Source of the DNA: an uncultured Ruminococcus sp.
GTDB taxonomy: Bacteria > Bacillota > Clostridia > Oscillospirales > CAG-272
Direction of reading: 5' to 3'
Length of the DNA stretch: 21,821 bases
Assembly (NCBI GenBank): GCA_902783705.1
Contig: CACZSA010000277.1
Span: 1-21,821 of the forward strand
Below are positions 21,450 to 21,821 of the stretch, piece after piece. The notes under the pieces were generated by a model. It was not told the origin of the DNA, ran no database searches, and worked only from the letters and a program-made list of their open reading frames with translations. The translations under genes and the position numbers were made by a program. Numbering within the stretch: the stretch's first letter is position 1; each line of letters opens with the position of its first letter.

Positions 21450-21509
21450 AGGAAACGGAGAGGTTTGCTCTCACGAAAAAGACTACTTACATATCGGAGG
21501 ATATCCAAA

Positions 21510-21821
21510 ATGAGCGCTATTGACACCATCAGAGTCGGTATCATCGGCTGCGGCGGTATCGCAAACGGCAAGCACATGCCTTCCCTCAAGAAGGTTCCGG
21601 GCGTTGAAATGGTCGCGTTCTGCGACATTATCGTCGAGCGCGCGGAAAAGGCTGCGAAGCAGTACGGTACCGCGGACGCGAAGGTCTACGAGGACTACCG
21701 CAAGCTCCTCGAGGACAAGACCATCGACGTCGTTCACGTCTGCACCCCGAACCGCGCCCACAGCTTCATCACGGTCGACGCCCTCGAGGCCGGCAAGCAC
21801 GTCATGTGCGAAAAGCCGATG
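21510..21821 (+). CDS. Gfo/Idh/MocA family oxidoreductase, 3' end outside the window
   Basis: The first 104 residues of a probable NAD(P)-dependent sugar oxidoreductase; the gene runs off the window edge. It shows the dinucleotide-binding motif GCGGIA (GxGxxA) near residue 13, a strand ending in Asp (AFCD) near 39, VCTPNRAH near 79, and the catalytic-lysine segment MCEKPM at the very end. GGAGG (21496-21500) lies 9 bases before the ATG at 21510. It has its own promoter after the rnf terminator. It is closer to canonical members than the short oxidoreductase at 1342-2208. Substrate unknown. Confidence 0.9.
   Translation, partial: MSAIDTIRVGIIGCGGIANGKHMPSLKKVPGVEMVAFCDIIVERAEKAAKQYGTADAKVYEDYRKLLEDKTIDVVHVCTPNRAHSFITVDALEAGKHVMCEKPM

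Overview
The window looks like chromosome of a GC-rich, anaerobic Clostridia-type Firmicute, probably an uncultured gut-type lineage. The grounds are a complete six-gene Rnf ion-pumping complex in clostridial order (rnfC-D-G-E-A-B), strong AGGAGG-type ribosome binding sites, AT-rich intergenic promoters with sigma-A-like boxes, intrinsic terminators, and families common in gut Clostridia (short-chain CHR transporter pair, MATE exporter, Hsp33, Gfo/Idh/MocA enzymes). No genus can be named from the sequence alone. No tRNA, rRNA, CRISPR array, insertion sequence or prophage is seen, and no stretch above 300 bases lacks a gene.

Positions 1-4086 (minus strand) hold an amino-sugar operon: a NagB-family deaminase, two Gfo/Idh/MocA oxidoreductases and nagA. 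It has a promoter at about 4144-4173 and a terminator at 101-154. A dispersed-type palindromic repeat sits at 11-58. A MATE exporter (4241-5629, minus) follows with its own promoter and terminator. A small plus-strand gene (5872-6354) joins a GlsB/YeaQ-type membrane domain to a DUF4177-type domain. An in-frame slippery heptamer lies exactly at the junction, and an internal ribosome binding site precedes the second domain.

Positions 6421-8326 (minus) hold a two-gene CHR-type transporter and, downstream, a lipoprotein with an Asp-rich linker. Between them is a 17-bp stem, intact only in the minus-strand RNA, that covers the lipoprotein ribosome binding site. A LysR regulator is divergent from the transporter, with interleaved promoters. 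It is followed by hslO (Hsp33) and a ThyX-like protein of unknown function. A bidirectional terminator separates these from mtaB (minus), which is divergent from upp (plus). upp is followed by an RluA-type pseudouridine synthase.

Positions 14415-21280 hold rnfCDGEAB, which couples ferredoxin oxidation and NAD+ reduction to ion export. The cofactor-bearing residues of all six subunits can be seen. RnfG is exceptional: 719 residues instead of roughly 200, with a long Pro/Glu/Lys-rich cytoplasmic region and a roughly 310-residue extracytoplasmic Pro/Glu-rich tail. The tail contains seven perfect 11-residue repeats whose DNA differs only at synonymous positions. RnfE also carries an acidic Pro/Glu-rich tail. 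The window ends inside another Gfo/Idh/MocA oxidoreductase gene with its own promoter.

The strongest candidates for something undescribed are the RnfG repeat tail, the slippery-site membrane/DUF4177 gene and the chr-lipoprotein RNA hairpin.
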